DNA from: Nocardioides iriomotensis
GTDB taxonomy: Bacteria; Actinomycetota; Actinomycetes; Propionibacteriales; Nocardioidaceae
Direction of reading: 5' to 3'
Length of the DNA: 64,000 bases
Assembly: GCF_004168035.1 (NCBI RefSeq)
Contig: NZ_SDPU01000032.1
Span: forward strand, 124,001 to 188,000
Positions 16,748 through 31,303 of this stretch are shown here, one piece after another. The number at the start of each line of letters is the position of its first letter. Within the stretch, counting starts at the first letter, position 1. The position numbers and the translations under genes are program-made. The notes under the pieces were generated by a model. That model was not told the origin of the DNA and ran no database searches. It saw nothing but the letters and a program-made list of their open reading frames with translations.

Positions 16748-17776
16748 TCACGCCTGCGACGGCCCCGGTTCCTCGTCGCCGGGCTTCGGCTGCGGGTCCT
16801 GGCTGCGGGGGGTGCCCCCCTGCTTCTTGCGCTGGCTGCGCGACTGCTTACGGGGCTGCTGCCGCTGCACCGGCGGCGCGGGCTTCTCCTCGACCTCCGG
16901 TGCCGGGGACTCCTCGACCACTCCGCCGTGCCGCTCCGCCTTGCGCTGCGCCTTGTGGGCGTCGCGCTCCTTCTTCGCGGCCTCGGCGGGCGTGCCCGGC
17001 GCGGGGTTGTTCCGGATGACGTAGAACTGCTGGCACATCGTCCACAGGTTGGAGGTGGTCCAGTAGAAGAGGACACCGATCGGGAACGCGATGCCACCGA
17101 CGGCGAACACCAGCGGGAGGACGTAGAGCAGCATCTTCTGCTGCTGGGCGTACGGCCCGGACATCGCGTCCGCCGGCATGTTCTTGCTCATCAGCTGACG
17201 CTGGGTGAGGAAGGTCGTCGCGGTCATCGCGATCACCAGGAAGGCGGCCAGCACGCGCACGCTGAGCTCGTCGGTCGACACGAACGTGTCGGAGATCTTC
17301 GCGCCCAGGAAGACCGCGTCGCCGAACTGCTTGTTCAGCGTCTCCGTCATGAAGCCGCGCTCCTGCGACGGGTCCTTCGCGGCCTGGTCGATGAGCCGGA
17401 AGAGGGCGAGGAAGATCGGCATCTGCAGCAGGATCGGCAGGCACGAGGCGAACGGGTTGGTGCCCGTCTCCTTGTACAGCTTCATCGTCTCCTGGGCGAG
17501 ACGCTCCCGGTCGTGGCCGTACTTCTTCTGCAGCTCCCGCACCTTCGGCTGGATGAGCTGCATGTTGCGGCTGGACTTGATCTGCTTGACGAACAGCGGG
17601 ATCAGCGCCGCCCGGATCACCAGGGTCAGGCCGATGATCGACAGCACCCAGGCCAGACCGGTCTCGGGACCGAAGATCCCGCCCCACAGCCGGTGGAAGG
17701 CCAGCAGCACGAACGACGTCACGTAGTACAGCGGCGTCATGATGAAGCTGCCGAGGGCTTGGAAGAGGTCGATCAC
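16748..17776 (-). CDS. yidC: membrane protein insertase YidC
   Basis: The 342-residue product is the Oxa1/YidC insertase, which folds proteins into the cytoplasmic membrane with or without SecYEG. It shows the conserved 60KD_IMP core: LTLVIRAALIPLFVKQIKSS, the cytoplasmic coiled loop, and membrane segments near residues 5-30, 110-130, 165-190 and 215-255. The C-terminal ~60 residues are strongly basic (KQSRSQRKKQ), as in ribosome-binding tails. The GTG start directly abuts the yidD stop, so translation is probably coupled. Confidence 0.96.
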   Translation of the reverse strand: MIDLFQALGSFIMTPLYYVTSFVLLAFHRLWGGIFGPETGLAWVLSIIGLTLVIRAALIPLFVKQIKSSRNMQLIQPKVRELQKKYGHDRERLAQETMKLYKETGTNPFASCLPILLQMPIFLALFRLIDQAAKDPSQERGFMTETLNKQFGDAVFLGAKISDTFVSTDELSVRVLAAFLVIAMTATTFLTQRQLMSKNMPADAMSGPYAQQQKMLLYVLPLVFAVGGIAFPIGVLFYWTTSNLWTMCQQFYVIRNNPAPGTPAEAAKKERDAHKAQRKAERHGGVVEESPAPEVEEKPAPPVQRQQPRKQSRSQRKKQGGTPRSQDPQPKPGDEEPGPSQA

Positions 17777-18037
17777 TCAGGCTCCTGGGGCGTGGTGGGT
17801 GGCAGTGCTGCCGGGCGTGCCGGGCGAACCCGGCACCGGGTCGTAGCCGCCGGCTGCCCACGGGTGGCAACGGGCGAGTCGGCGGATCGCGAGCCAGCTC
17901 CCTCGCACGCTGCCGTGCAGGGTCACCGCCTCGAGCGCGTACGCCGAGCAGGACGGGTGGTACCGGCAGACCTGGCCGTACAGCGGGCTGATCAACAGCC
18001 GGTACAGCTTGAGGAAGCCGATGAGCAGATACTTCAT
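17777..18037 (-). CDS. yidD: membrane protein insertion efficiency factor YidD
   Basis: The 86-residue product has the complete YidD signature: [20 protein letters not shown], the adjacent SAYALEAV and the later [16 protein letters not shown]. YidD is an amphipathic membrane-associated protein that aids YidC-dependent insertion. The gene lies between rnpA and yidC, the universal arrangement. Its ATG overlaps the rnpA stop by four bases. Confidence 0.96.
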   Translation of the reverse strand: MKYLLIGFLKLYRLLISPLYGQVCRYHPSCSAYALEAVTLHGSVRGSWLAIRRLARCHPWAAGGYDPVPGSPGTPGSTATHHAPGA

Positions 18038-18492
18038 GCCGACCGCCCGCCCGCGGGATCGACCGGGTCGCCCAGGACAGCCGGGACGGCCGGGTCGCCC
18101 GGGTCGGCCGCGGTCAGGGGGGCCGGGGAGGACACGGTGGAGGAACGACCGAGCAGCCGGTCGAGTGCCCGGTCCAGGTCGGCGCCCAGTTCGGCGTACG
18201 ACGCGGTCGCCGCCGCCGGCAGCGCCCGGACCACGAGCACAGCAGAGCCCGGCAGCGACGCGTGTCGCTCCCGGGCGAGGTGACGGAGGCGGCGTTTCAC
18301 CTGGTTGCGGACGACCGCGCCCCCGACGGCCTTGCTGACCACGAAGCCGACCTGGGCGGGGACCGCCTGGTCGTCCTGGTCAGCGACAGCCACGAGGTGG
18401 AGCACCATCGTCCGGCTGCCCGCCCGGCGGCCGTGACGGACCGTCCGGGAGAAGCCGCGGCTCGAGGTGAGTCGCTGTGCCCGGGTCAGCAC
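18034..18492 (-). CDS. rnpA: ribonuclease P protein component
   Basis: The product (152 residues from GTG 18492) is the protein subunit of RNase P, which helps the catalytic RNA mature tRNA 5' ends. It begins [19 protein letters not shown] and contains the basic RNR motif [19 protein letters not shown]. The reading frame extends 29 codons further upstream, but homologues start near this GTG. Twenty-five bases separate it from rpmH, with which it is transcribed. Confidence 0.93.
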   Translation of the reverse strand: MLTRAQRLTSSRGFSRTVRHGRRAGSRTMVLHLVAVADQDDQAVPAQVGFVVSKAVGGAVVRNQVKRRLRHLARERHASLPGSAVLVVRALPAAATASYAELGADLDRALDRLLGRSSTVSSPAPLTAADPGDPAVPAVLGDPVDPAGGRSA

Positions 18493-18517
18493 CGGTCGGG
18501 CAGCACGGTCGGCCGGA

Positions 18518-18655
18518 TCAGACCGACAGGCTCTTGCGGCCCTTGCGGCGGCGCGACGAGAGGATCGCGCGGCCGGCACGGGTACGCATCCGCAGGCGGA
18601 AGCCGTGCACCTTGTGACGGCGACGGTTGTTCGGCTGGTACGTGCGCTTGCTCAC
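18518..18655 (-). CDS. rpmH: 50S ribosomal protein L34
   Basis: This 45-residue basic protein matches L34 along its whole length, from [19 protein letters not shown] to the tail [10 protein letters not shown]. It starts at GTG 18655. It is the first gene of the leftward rpmH-rnpA-yidD-yidC cluster and faces away from dnaA across the origin-side spacer. Confidence 0.97.
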   Translation of the reverse strand: MSKRTYQPNNRRRHKVHGFRLRMRTRAGRAILSSRRRKGRKSLSV

Positions 18656-18796
18656 GAGCGTGTCTCCGGTGTGTCGGGTGTGCGGTTCCCGGGTCTGACG
18701 TGGGAACCATGGTTGGGTCTGTGGGTCGAACGCGATCCTGGCGGAACGGCGGCAGAGTGGGCATGCGACACCGGTCGAGTCCGCTTCGACCTCCCA

Positions 18797-18826
18797 ACGG
18801 TACGGGCTGCCCCGGAACAGGGTCAA
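18797..18826 (-). promoter_or_regulatory. promoter of rpmH
   Basis: On the minus strand TTGACC (18821-18826) and TACCGT (18797-18802) are separated by 18 bases, a good vegetative promoter. It leaves a leader of about 135 bases before rpmH. Confidence 0.6.
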
Positions 18827-18901
18827 ACTGATCCACCCGCACGCGCGAGACCGCGGTGCCCGGTTCTCCACGGCGGTTCTCCCCGACCTGTGGACAACCG
18901 C

Positions 18902-18931
18902 TTGATCCACAGGCTCGGCGCTTGTTAGCGT
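18902..18931 (+). promoter_or_regulatory. promoter of dnaA overlapping a DnaA box
   Basis: TTGATC (18902-18907) and TAGCGT (18926-18931) are 18 bases apart, with TG one base before the -10 (extended -10). The -35 overlaps the DnaA-box-like TGATCCACA, and a perfect box lies just upstream, as expected for DnaA autoregulation. The leader would be about 230 bases. Confidence 0.5.
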
Positions 18932-19165
18932 GCGGGCCGTCCCGAGTTCCCCACGGTGGACGCCCTCGCAACCCACGACCGGTTCACCAGGTCGTGAGCG
19001 GCCCGGAGGTCGGCCGGTCGAAAACCGTCGCTGACCTGCACGGATGTGGCCCTCCGAGGCACGTCCACGGTCTCGGCCCGATCTCCGCCCGCAGCGGCGC
19101 CGTCGGATGCACAACCTGTGGACAAAGATGTGGACCACCCGCAGCACCAGGATGGGGAGAACCGC

Positions 19166-20728
19166 GTGGACGACTCGACCGCCCGCCCGCCGACGGGCCA
19201 GACCGACCAGGAGACCGCGACCGGCGCGTCGGCGCCGGACCTGAGCACGGTGTGGCGGACGCTCATCGACGACCTGCCGCCGAGCCAGCGGGCCTGGCTC
19301 GCCGCGAGCCGGCCGGTGACCCTCCACGAGCACACCGCGATCGTCGCGGTCGCCGACGACTTCACCCGCAACCAGCTCGAGGGCCGGCTGCGCACCAGGC
19401 TCGAGGACGCCCTCGGCCACGCCTTCGGCACCCAGGTCCGGATCGCCGTCACCGTCGACCCCGAGCTCGAGGCCGCCTCGCCGCACCCGGCGACACCCCC
19501 GTCGCCGGTCGCGTCGGCCGCGGGCGGCCGCGACGCGGGCGACGGCGGCGCCCCGGCCCCGCTCGGTGACGAGCTCGACACGGGCTACGACACGGGGTCG
19601 ATCAATCCATCCATCGACTTGTCGACAAATCCACTCGACGTGCCGACGCCGTTCGGCGCCACTGCGCCCAAGCCGGCGGGCACCGCTCTGGAGACCCGCC
19701 TCAACCCGAAGTACGTCTTCGAGACCTTCGTCATCGGCTCGTCCAACCGGTTCGCGCACGCCGCGGCGGTCGCGGTGGCGGAGGCGCCGGGCAAGGCCTA
19801 CAACCCGCTGCTCATCTACGGCGACAGCGGCCTGGGCAAGACCCACCTGCTGCACGCGATCGGCCACTACGTCCGCAGCCTGTTCAACGGCGCCCGGGTC
19901 CGCTACGTGAGCTCGGAGGAGTTCACCAACGAGTTCATCAACGCGATCCGCGACGACAAGGCGGCGATGTTCCAGCGCCGCTACCGCGACGTCGACGTCC
20001 TGCTGATCGACGACATCCAGTTCCTGGAGGGGAAGATCCAGACGCAGGAGGAGTTCTTCCACACGTTCAACACCCTCCACAACGCCAACAAGCAGATCGT
20101 CATCACCTCCGACCGCGCCCCCAAGCGGCTCGAGGCGCTCGAGGACCGGCTCCGCAACCGGTTCGAGTGGGGACTCATCACCGACGTCCAGCCGCCGGAC
20201 CTCGAGACCCGGATCGCGATCCTCCGCAAGAAGGCCGCGACCGAGCGGATGACCGCGCCGCCCGACGTGCTGGAGTTCATCGCCTCCAAGATCCAGACCA
20301 ACATCCGCGAGCTCGAGGGCGCCCTGATCCGGGTCACGGCGTTCGCCAGCCTCAACCGCCAGCCGGTCGACCTGACCCTGGCCGAGATCGTGCTCAAGGA
20401 CCTGATCCCCGAGGGCGGCGAGCCGGAGATCAGCGCGGCGCTGATCATCGCCCAGACCGCGGCGTACTTCGGCCTCTCCATCGACGACCTGTGCGGCTCG
20501 AGCCGCAGCCGCGTGCTGGTCACCGGCCGGCAGATCGCGATGTACCTGTGCCGCGAGCTCACCGACCTGTCGCTGCCGAAGATCGGCCAGCAGTTCGGCG
20601 GCCGCGACCACACCACCGTGATGCACGCCGACAAGAAGATCCGGCAGCTGCTCGCCGAGCGACGCTCCGTCTACAACCAGGTCACCGAGCTGACCAACCG
20701 GATCAAGCAGCAGGCCCGCCAGTCGTGA
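19166..20728 (+). CDS. dnaA: chromosomal replication initiator DnaA
   Basis: The product (520 residues from GTG 19166, with GGGGAGA upstream) is DnaA. Domain I is at ~20-110, a variable domain II runs to ~165, domain III is the AAA+ ATPase with Walker [12 protein letters not shown] and Walker [10 protein letters not shown], and domain IV is the DNA-binding end with [15 protein letters not shown]. It opens the origin after binding DnaA boxes. Domain II is encoded partly by an AT-richer stretch (19600-19635) containing the palindrome TTGTCGACAA, which also occurs after parB. A longer frame from 19046 runs through DnaA boxes and is rejected. Confidence 0.97.
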   Translation: MDDSTARPPTGQTDQETATGASAPDLSTVWRTLIDDLPPSQRAWLAASRPVTLHEHTAIVAVADDFTRNQLEGRLRTRLEDALGHAFGTQVRIAVTVDPELEAASPHPATPPSPVASAAGGRDAGDGGAPAPLGDELDTGYDTGSINPSIDLSTNPLDVPTPFGATAPKPAGTALETRLNPKYVFETFVIGSSNRFAHAAAVAVAEAPGKAYNPLLIYGDSGLGKTHLLHAIGHYVRSLFNGARVRYVSSEEFTNEFINAIRDDKAAMFQRRYRDVDVLLIDDIQFLEGKIQTQEEFFHTFNTLHNANKQIVITSDRAPKRLEALEDRLRNRFEWGLITDVQPPDLETRIAILRKKAATERMTAPPDVLEFIASKIQTNIRELEGALIRVTAFASLNRQPVDLTLAEIVLKDLIPEGGEPEISAALIIAQTAAYFGLSIDDLCGSSRSRVLVTGRQIAMYLCRELTDLSLPKIGQQFGGRDHTTVMHADKKIRQLLAERRSVYNQVTELTNRIKQQARQS

Positions 20729-21188
20729 CGCGGGGCCCGTCGGCACCCTCAGGGTGTGGAGCGCGGTGTGAAGAATTGTCATTCCGTCGTGCACGCCCTG
20801 TGGACACACAGGTGTACGACGGTCGGCGGCGCCCGACGAACCACAAGCCTCCCCAGCCGCACCGGGTTTCGTCCACACCCCGGCGGGACGACAAATCGAC
20901 CGCTGACCAGCAGGAACCCCTGTTTTCCACAGTATCCACCGTGCCTGTGAACACGATGGGACTACAGATGGTTCCGACCTGGACCAACTCCGAGACCCGG
21001 CCCGATCTGGGGACAACCGGTCCGCAGGCCCTCCCGGTGCCCCGTCCCCGGACGGATCGGACGAATCACAACTTCCGTACTCCCTATGTGCGGCACTCGC
21101 TGCGCGTGGCAGGATGCTCACCCCGAGGACTCCTCGGCCCCGTTCTCGTAGTTCCCGCCGACCACCCCGGCGCAGGAGGCGATCACCC
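20729..21188. other. oriC candidate, dnaA-dnaN spacer
   Basis: The 460-base spacer is the classical actinobacterial origin position. Motifs with one departure from TTGTCCACA/TTATCCACA are TGTGGACAC (20799), TCGTCCACA (20869), TTTTCCACA (20923) and TGGGGACAA (21008); a weaker one is GTATCCACC (20932). Relatively AT-rich stretches occur at ~20770-20790, ~20920-20960 and ~21060-21085 and could include the unwinding element. The spacer has fewer and weaker boxes than Streptomyces origins. Confidence 0.8.
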
Positions 21189-22331
21189 GTGAAGTTCCGC
21201 GTCGAGCGCGACGTGCTGGCCGATGCCGTCGCGTGGGCGGCTCGCAGCCTGCCGGTCCGGCCGAGCGCCCCCGTGCTGGCCGGCCTCCTCATCGAGACCA
21301 CCAGCGACGGCCTGCAGCTCAGCACGTTCGACTACGAGACCTCGGCACGTGCGACCGTGCCCGCCGACGTCTCCGAGGAGGGCAAGGCGCTGGTCTCCGG
21401 CCGCCTGCTCGCCGACATCTGCCGCAGCCTGCCCGCCAAGCCGGTCGAGATGACGATCGAGGGCGCGAAGGTGTCCCTCACCTGCGGCAGCGCACGGTTC
21501 AGCCTGCAGACGATGCCGGTCGAGGAGTACCCCACGCTCCCCGACATGCCCGAGGCCACCGGCACCGTGCCGAGCGACCTGTTCGCCAACGCGGTCAGCC
21601 AGGCCGTCACGGCCGCCGGCCGCGACGACATGCTCCCGGTGCTCACCGGTGTGCGACTCGAGATCGACGGCTCCGACCTGTCCCTGCTGGCCACCGACCG
21701 GTTCCGGCTCTCGCTGCGCGAGCTCGGCTGGGACCCCGGTGCCACCGACGTGAGCGCCGCCGCGCTGGTGCCGGCCAAGGTGCTCGCCGACACCGCGAAG
21801 TCGCTGACCTCCGGTGCCGAGGTGACGATCGCGCTCGCGACGTCGGGCGCCGGCGAGGGCATCATCGGCTTCGAGGGCTCGGCCGGCGGCGGCGTCCGCC
21901 GCACCACCACCCGGCTCCTCGACGGCGAGTTCCCCAAGGTGCGCACGCTCTTCCCGACCGAGCAGCAGACGATCGCGCGGGTCGACCGGGCCACCCTCGT
22001 CGAGGCGGTCAAGCGCGTCTCGCTCGTCGCCGAGCGCAACACCGCGGTCCAGCTCGCCTTCACCTCCGGCCAGCTCACCCTCGACGCCGGCAGCGGCGAC
22101 GAGGCGCTGGCGACCGAGCAGATCGACGCCGACGTCAAGGGCGCCGACATCACCACCGGCTTCAACCCGCAGTTCCTGCTCGACGGCCTGACCGCCATGG
22201 AGTCCCCGGTGGTCGAGCTCGCGTTCACCCAGGCGTCGAAGCCGGCGGTGATCGTGGGCGTCGACGGGCCGGATGGCGAGGCCGACCTGGCCTTCCGCTA
22301 CCTGCTGATGCCGCGCCGCCTGCTCTCCTGA
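21189..22331 (+). CDS. dnaN: DNA polymerase III beta subunit (sliding clamp)
   Basis: The product (380 residues from GTG 21189 behind AGGAGG) is the ring-shaped clamp that tethers polymerase to DNA. It starts [20 protein letters not shown] and has the three repeated clamp domains, with typical segments [30 protein letters not shown] and the C-terminal hydrophobic-pocket region YLLMPRRL. Codons upstream of GTG 21189 look non-coding. It follows the oriC spacer in the canonical order. Confidence 0.97.
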   Translation: MKFRVERDVLADAVAWAARSLPVRPSAPVLAGLLIETTSDGLQLSTFDYETSARATVPADVSEEGKALVSGRLLADICRSLPAKPVEMTIEGAKVSLTCGSARFSLQTMPVEEYPTLPDMPEATGTVPSDLFANAVSQAVTAAGRDDMLPVLTGVRLEIDGSDLSLLATDRFRLSLRELGWDPGATDVSAAALVPAKVLADTAKSLTSGAEVTIALATSGAGEGIIGFEGSAGGGVRRTTTRLLDGEFPKVRTLFPTEQQTIARVDRATLVEAVKRVSLVAERNTAVQLAFTSGQLTLDAGSGDEALATEQIDADVKGADITTGFNPQFLLDGLTAMESPVVELAFTQASKPAVIVGVDGPDGEADLAFRYLLMPRRLLS

Positions 22332-22389
22332 CCCGCGGCGTAGGCTCGCCCGGTACTCACTGCACCAGCTCGCGCGCGGGAGGAAAGCC

Positions 22390-23289
22390 ATGGAGATCGG
22401 CCTGATCGGGCTCGGCAAGATGGGCGGCAACATGCGGGAGCGGATCCGCCGCGCCGGCCACACCGTCGTCGGCTTCGACCGCAACCCCGACGTCAGCGAC
22501 GTCGACAGCCTCGAGGCACTCGTCGAGGCGCTTCCCTCCCCCAAGGTCGTCTGGGTGATGGTCCCCGCGGGCGACCCGACCCGGGCCACCGTCGAGCAGC
22601 TCAAGGACCTCCTCGGCGAGGGCGACATCGTCATCGACGGCGGCAACTCCCGGTGGACCGACGACCAGCGGCACGGCGACCTGCTGGCGGAGAAGGGCAT
22701 CGGCTTCGTCGACTGCGGCGTCTCCGGCGGCGTGTGGGGTCTCGAGAACGGCTACGCGCTGATGGCCGGCGGCGACCCGGCGCACATCAAGACGGTCCAG
22801 CCGGTGTTCGACGCGCTCAAGCCGGAGGGCGAGTTCGGCTGGGTGCACGCCGGCAAGGTCGGCGCCGGGCACTTCTCCAAGATGGTGCACAACGGCATCG
22901 AGTACGCCGTGATGCAGGCGTACGCCGAGGGCTGGGAGCTGCTCGAGAAGGTCGAGATGGTCGACAACGTCACCGAGGTCTTCCGCTCCTGGCGCGAGGG
23001 AACGGTCATCCGGTCCTGGCTGCTCGACCTGCTCGTCGCCGCGCTCGACGAGGACCAGCACCTCGACGAGATCCGCGGCTACGCCGACGACTCCGGCGAG
23101 GGACGCTGGACCGTCGAGGCCGGCATCGAGAACGCCGTCGCCACCCCGGCGATCACCGCCGCGCTGTACGCCCGGTTCGTGTCCCGCCAGGACGACAGCC
23201 CCGCGATGAAGGCCGTCGCCGCGATGCGCAACCAGTTCGGCGGGCACGCCACCCACACCGCGGCGCCGCCCGGCGGCGACGCGAGCTGA
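22390..23289 (+). CDS. gnd: 6-phosphogluconate dehydrogenase, decarboxylating (short type)
   Basis: This 299-residue enzyme of the pentose phosphate pathway oxidises 6-phosphogluconate to ribulose 5-phosphate. It has the Rossmann start [17 protein letters not shown], the substrate motif [29 protein letters not shown] and the catalytic lysine region [17 protein letters not shown]. It is the short form, lacking the C-terminal repeat of the ~470-residue enzyme. Location between dnaN and recF is conserved in many Actinobacteria. Cofactor choice was not determined. Confidence 0.94.
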   Translation: MEIGLIGLGKMGGNMRERIRRAGHTVVGFDRNPDVSDVDSLEALVEALPSPKVVWVMVPAGDPTRATVEQLKDLLGEGDIVIDGGNSRWTDDQRHGDLLAEKGIGFVDCGVSGGVWGLENGYALMAGGDPAHIKTVQPVFDALKPEGEFGWVHAGKVGAGHFSKMVHNGIEYAVMQAYAEGWELLEKVEMVDNVTEVFRSWREGTVIRSWLLDLLVAALDEDQHLDEIRGYADDSGEGRWTVEAGIENAVATPAITAALYARFVSRQDDSPAMKAVAAMRNQFGGHATHTAAPPGGDAS

Positions 23290-23309
23290 CGCGGGCTCCG
23301 GCAGCACTC

Positions 23310-24458
23310 GTGCACGTCGTCCGTCTCTCCCTGCACGACTTCCGGTCGTACGCCGAGGCCGAGGTCGCCCTCGAGCCGGGCGTGACGTCGTTCGTCGGCC
23401 GCAACGGGCAGGGCAAGACCAACCTGGTCGAGGCGGTCGACTACATCGCCCGGCTGTCCTCGCACCGGGTGAGCAGCGACGCCCCGCTCGTCCGGCACGG
23501 CGCCGACCAGGCCGTCGTCCGCGCCGCGGTCGTCCGGGACGGCCGGGAGGCGCTGCTGGAGATCGAGATCAACCCCGGCCGGTCCAACCGCGCCCGGATC
23601 AACCGGGCCCCGCTCCCCCGCGCCCGCGAGATGCTCGGCCTGGTCCGCACCGTCCTGTTCAGCCCCGAGGACCTGACCCTGGTCAAGGGCGACCCCTCCG
23701 ACCGGCGCCGGTTCCTCGACGACCTGCTCGTGCTCCGGGCACCGCGGTACGCCGGGGTGCGCGCCGACTACGACCGGGTGCTGCGGCAGCGCAACGCCCT
23801 GCTCAAGAACGCCCGCGACCGCGGCGGCCGCCGCGGGCCTGACGAGCACTTCGACAGCACCCTCGAGGTCTGGAACCAGCAGCTCGCCACGCTCGGCGCC
23901 GAGCTGCTCACCGCGCGGCTCGTCCTCGTCGACGACCTCGGCCCCCTCGTCGGCCGCGCCTACGAGGCCGTCGCCCAGACGAAGAACTGGGCCAGCCGCG
24001 ACGACGCGAACCTGGAGTACCGGGCGTCCTTCGAGCTGCCCGAGACCCGCGACCGGGTCGTCGTGCGGGACGCGCTGCTCGCCGAGCTCGAGCGCCGCAA
24101 GGCCGACGAGGTCCAGCGCGGGGTGAGCCTGGTCGGGCCACACCGCGACGAGCTGTACCTCGGCCTCGGACCACTGCCGGTGAAGGGCTACGCCTCCCAC
24201 GGGGAGTCCTGGTCGTTCGCGCTGGCGCTGCGGCTGGCCTCCTACGACCTGCTGCGCAGCGAGGGCGACGACCCGATCCTGATCCTCGACGACGTGTTCG
24301 CCGAGCTCGACACCGAGCGTCGCGAACGCCTGGCCGAGCTGGTCGCCGGCGCCGAGCAGGTCCTGGTCACCGCGGCGGTCGCCGCCGACGTGCCCGCCGC
24401 GTTGCGGGGCCGCCGCGTCGACGTGGTCGACGGGAAGGTGGCGGCCCGTGCCGACTGA
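23310..24458 (+). CDS. recF: DNA replication and repair protein RecF
   Basis: The product (382 residues from GTG 23310) is the SMC-like ATPase RecF, which helps load RecA at gapped DNA. It has Walker [17 protein letters not shown], the signature region [18 protein letters not shown] and Walker [14 protein letters not shown]. The frame is open far upstream, but the first RecF residues ([15 protein letters not shown]) sit just after this GTG. Its last codons overlap the next gene by 11 bases. Confidence 0.95.
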   Translation: MHVVRLSLHDFRSYAEAEVALEPGVTSFVGRNGQGKTNLVEAVDYIARLSSHRVSSDAPLVRHGADQAVVRAAVVRDGREALLEIEINPGRSNRARINRAPLPRAREMLGLVRTVLFSPEDLTLVKGDPSDRRRFLDDLLVLRAPRYAGVRADYDRVLRQRNALLKNARDRGGRRGPDEHFDSTLEVWNQQLATLGAELLTARLVLVDDLGPLVGRAYEAVAQTKNWASRDDANLEYRASFELPETRDRVVVRDALLAELERRKADEVQRGVSLVGPHRDELYLGLGPLPVKGYASHGESWSFALALRLASYDLLRSEGDDPILILDDVFAELDTERRERLAELVAGAEQVLVTAAVAADVPAALRGRRVDVVDGKVAARAD

Positions 24459-25044
24459 GCCCCACGACCCCACTCCCCAGGAGCCACCCGGCGAGACAAC
24501 CTCGCCGGGCGACGACCACCGGGACACCGGCCTGGACCTGGCCCGCTCGATCGCCCGCGGACTGGCCGGCACGGGCGGACCCGCCAAGCGGCGCCGCCCC
24601 GCCGGGAGCCGGCGCGGCCGGCCCCGCCGTACAGACCCGTCGGCCAGCGGCGCGCACCCCGACGACCGCGACCCCCAGCTGCTCGACCACACCATCGGCC
24701 GGCTCATCGCCGACCAGGGCTGGGGCACCGACGTCCGGGTGCACGGCGTCTTCAGCCGCTGGGAGCACCTGGTCGGCCGCGAGGTCGCCCAGCACTGCCG
24801 GCCCGAGTCGTTCACCCCCGGCGACCGCGCCGACGGCGGCGGCACCCTGGTGATCCGCACCGACTCCACCGCGTGGGCCACCCAGATGAAGCTGCTCGCG
24901 CCCACCGTGCTGACCCGTCTCAACGACGAGCTCGGCGACGGCACCGTCACCCTGATCGACGTGCTCGGTCCGCACGTGCCGAGCTGGAAGAAGGGCCTGC
25001 GCTCGGTCAAGGGTGGCCGCGGCCCGCGCGACACCTACGGCTGA
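24448..25044 (+). CDS. DUF721 / DciA-like protein
   Basis: The 198-residue product belongs to the DUF721 family found between recF and gyrB in Actinobacteria (Rv0004 in M. tuberculosis). That family is related to DciA, the ancestral loader or operator of the replicative helicase DnaB. Residues ~1-75 are charged and disordered; the folded part (~75-185) contains [34 protein letters not shown] and the terminal [20 protein letters not shown]. The GTG start overlaps the recF end. A helicase-loading role fits its place beside the origin but is inferred from the family. Confidence 0.9.
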   Translation: MPTEPHDPTPQEPPGETTSPGDDHRDTGLDLARSIARGLAGTGGPAKRRRPAGSRRGRPRRTDPSASGAHPDDRDPQLLDHTIGRLIADQGWGTDVRVHGVFSRWEHLVGREVAQHCRPESFTPGDRADGGGTLVIRTDSTAWATQMKLLAPTVLTRLNDELGDGTVTLIDVLGPHVPSWKKGLRSVKGGRGPRDTYG

Positions 25045-27453
<2,409 letters not shown>

Positions 27454-27498
27454 TCCGGAACCCCCCGCACCCCGTCGTACGACGAAGAAAGCTGACCT

Positions 27499-30227
<2,729 letters not shown>

Positions 30228-30228
<1 letters not shown>

Positions 30229-30848
30229 TGGCTGACCGCCGTGGCGACGACACTCCACTCGCCCCACGACGCTCGCTCGGAACCCCGGGTCGCAGCACGG
30301 CCGACGACGAGTCCCGGCGTCCGCTGAGCGAGCGGGTCTCCGCCGCCGTGTCCGCCGCGAGCAGCGCGGTGCAGCAGGCCGCGTCCCCGTCCGGGCCGAG
30401 CACCCGGACGACGACCCCGTCGCGACCGGGACCGGTGCCCGGCCGTCCCGCGGCGTCCTCGCCCCGGCCCGGGCGGACCCGTCGTGCCCGGCTGCGGCTG
30501 GTGCACCTCGACCCGTGGTCGGTGATGAAGACGTCGTTCCTGCTGTCGATCGCCTTCGGCATCGTCACCGTGGTGTCGGTCGCGGTCGTCTGGGCGGTGC
30601 TCGGCGCGGCCGGCGTGTGGGACTCGATCAACTCCACCGTCACCGACGTGCTGGGCGGCGAGTCGGCGTCGACGTTCGACATCCAGAACTACGTCGGCAC
30701 CAGTCGCGTGCTCGGCTTCACGATGATCGTCGCGGTCGTCGACGTCATCCTGATCACGGCCATCGCGACCCTGGGCGCGTTCCTCTACAACCTCGCCGCG
30801 GCACTGCTCGGCGGGCTCGAGGTCACCCTCGCCGAGGACGACCACTGA
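30228..30848 (+). CDS. DUF3566 membrane protein
   Basis: The 206-residue product has a disordered basic/proline-rich N-terminus of ~90 residues, then a DUF3566 domain with two or three membrane segments (~100-125 and ~160-190; LVHLDPWSVMKTSFLLSIAF, then IVAVVDVILITAIATLGAFL). The family sits directly after gyrA in Actinobacteria (Rv0007). Its role is unknown. The ATG overlaps the gyrA stop (TGATG), so it is coupled to gyrase expression. Confidence 0.9.
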
Positions 30849-30862
30849 GCGTCGGCCTCGGT

Positions 30863-30892
30863 TTGGGCGGCGCCGAGACGATGCGGTAATCT
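30863..30892 (+). promoter_or_regulatory. promoter of tRNA-Ile
   Basis: TTGGGC (30863-30868) and TAATCT (30887-30892) are 18 bases apart, 60 bases before the tRNA. This is a reasonable stable-RNA promoter. Confidence 0.5.
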
Positions 30893-30952
30893 CTCCCGTC
30901 GGCGCGACCGACCCGCGAGATCCTCATCCGCGGCACGTCGCGCGCTGCATGC

Positions 30953-31026
30953 GGGCCTATAGCTCAGACGGTTAGAGCGCTTCCCTGATAAGGAAGAGGT
31001 CAGAGGTTCAAGTCCTCTTAGGCCCA
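30953..31026 (+). tRNA. tRNA-Ile (GAT anticodon)
   Basis: A full cloverleaf is visible: acceptor GGGCCTA/TAGGCCC, anticodon arm CTTCC-CTGATAA-GGAAG with anticodon GAT, and T arm AGAGG-TTCAAGT-CCTCT. The discriminator base is A. The 3' CCA is not fully encoded (the genome reads ACCG). Its place after gyrA is conserved in Actinobacteria. Confidence 0.98.
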
Positions 31027-31032
31027 CCGATC

Positions 31033-31069
31033 CGAACCCCCGCTGACGCGCGTCGTCCGCGGGGGTTCG
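31033..31069 (+). terminator. hairpin terminator after tRNA-Ile
   Basis: Perfect 11-base arms CGAACCCCCGC (31033-31043) and GCGGGGGTTCG (31059-31069) form a stem seven bases after the tRNA. It may also serve the convergent small gene on the other strand. Confidence 0.8.
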
Positions 31070-31088
31070 TCGTTCCGGGCTCGGCGCC

Positions 31089-31259
31089 TCAGCCGAGCAG
31101 CAGCCAGGCCAGGCCGGCGGCGACCAGCAGCGCGACCACCACGAGCAGCGGGGCGACCCAGGAGCGTGCGGTCTCCCCGTCGCGCTCCTCCGCGCGGTCG
31201 ACGAAGGCCTGGAACATCTCCGTGGGCGCGCCGGGATCGAGATCGTCGTCGGTAGGCAT
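31089..31259 (-). CDS. small single-pass membrane protein, hypothetical
   Basis: This 56-residue frame begins MPTDDDLDPGAPTEMFQAFV, continues with a charged segment, and ends in one strong membrane helix (WVAPLLVVVALLVAAGLAWL). The acidic start, charged middle and tail anchor look like a real tail-anchored protein. It ends 20 bases from the tRNA-Ile terminator and begins 44 bases from the diguanylate cyclase stop, in the same direction, so it may be cotranscribed. No family was recognised. Confidence 0.6.
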   Translation of the reverse strand: MPTDDDLDPGAPTEMFQAFVDRAEERDGETARSWVAPLLVVVALLVAAGLAWLLLG

Positions 31260-31303
31260 GGTCCAGCAACTTACACGAACGACCCGACCCGGTCGCCGGT
31301 TGA

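Larger units (their letters stand above)
18656..19165. other. rpmH-dnaA spacer with DnaA boxes
   Basis: This 510-base spacer has no gene. It holds two perfect actinobacterial DnaA boxes in reverse orientation (TGTGGACAA at 18889-18897 and 19117-19125) and near matches TGATCCACA (18903-18911) and TGTGGACCA (19129-19137). It also carries divergent promoters for rpmH and dnaA. The boxes suggest autoregulation of dnaA and perhaps part of a split origin. Confidence 0.8.

Noticed and set aside
19046-19165. Longer DnaA N-terminus from GTG 19046
   Set aside because: It would run through DnaA boxes and lacks a ribosome site; GTG 19166 has GGGGAGA.
20742-20754. CACCCTCAGGGTG as a dnaA terminator
   Set aside because: The stem is five pairs with a three-base loop and lies in the origin spacer; too weak to call.
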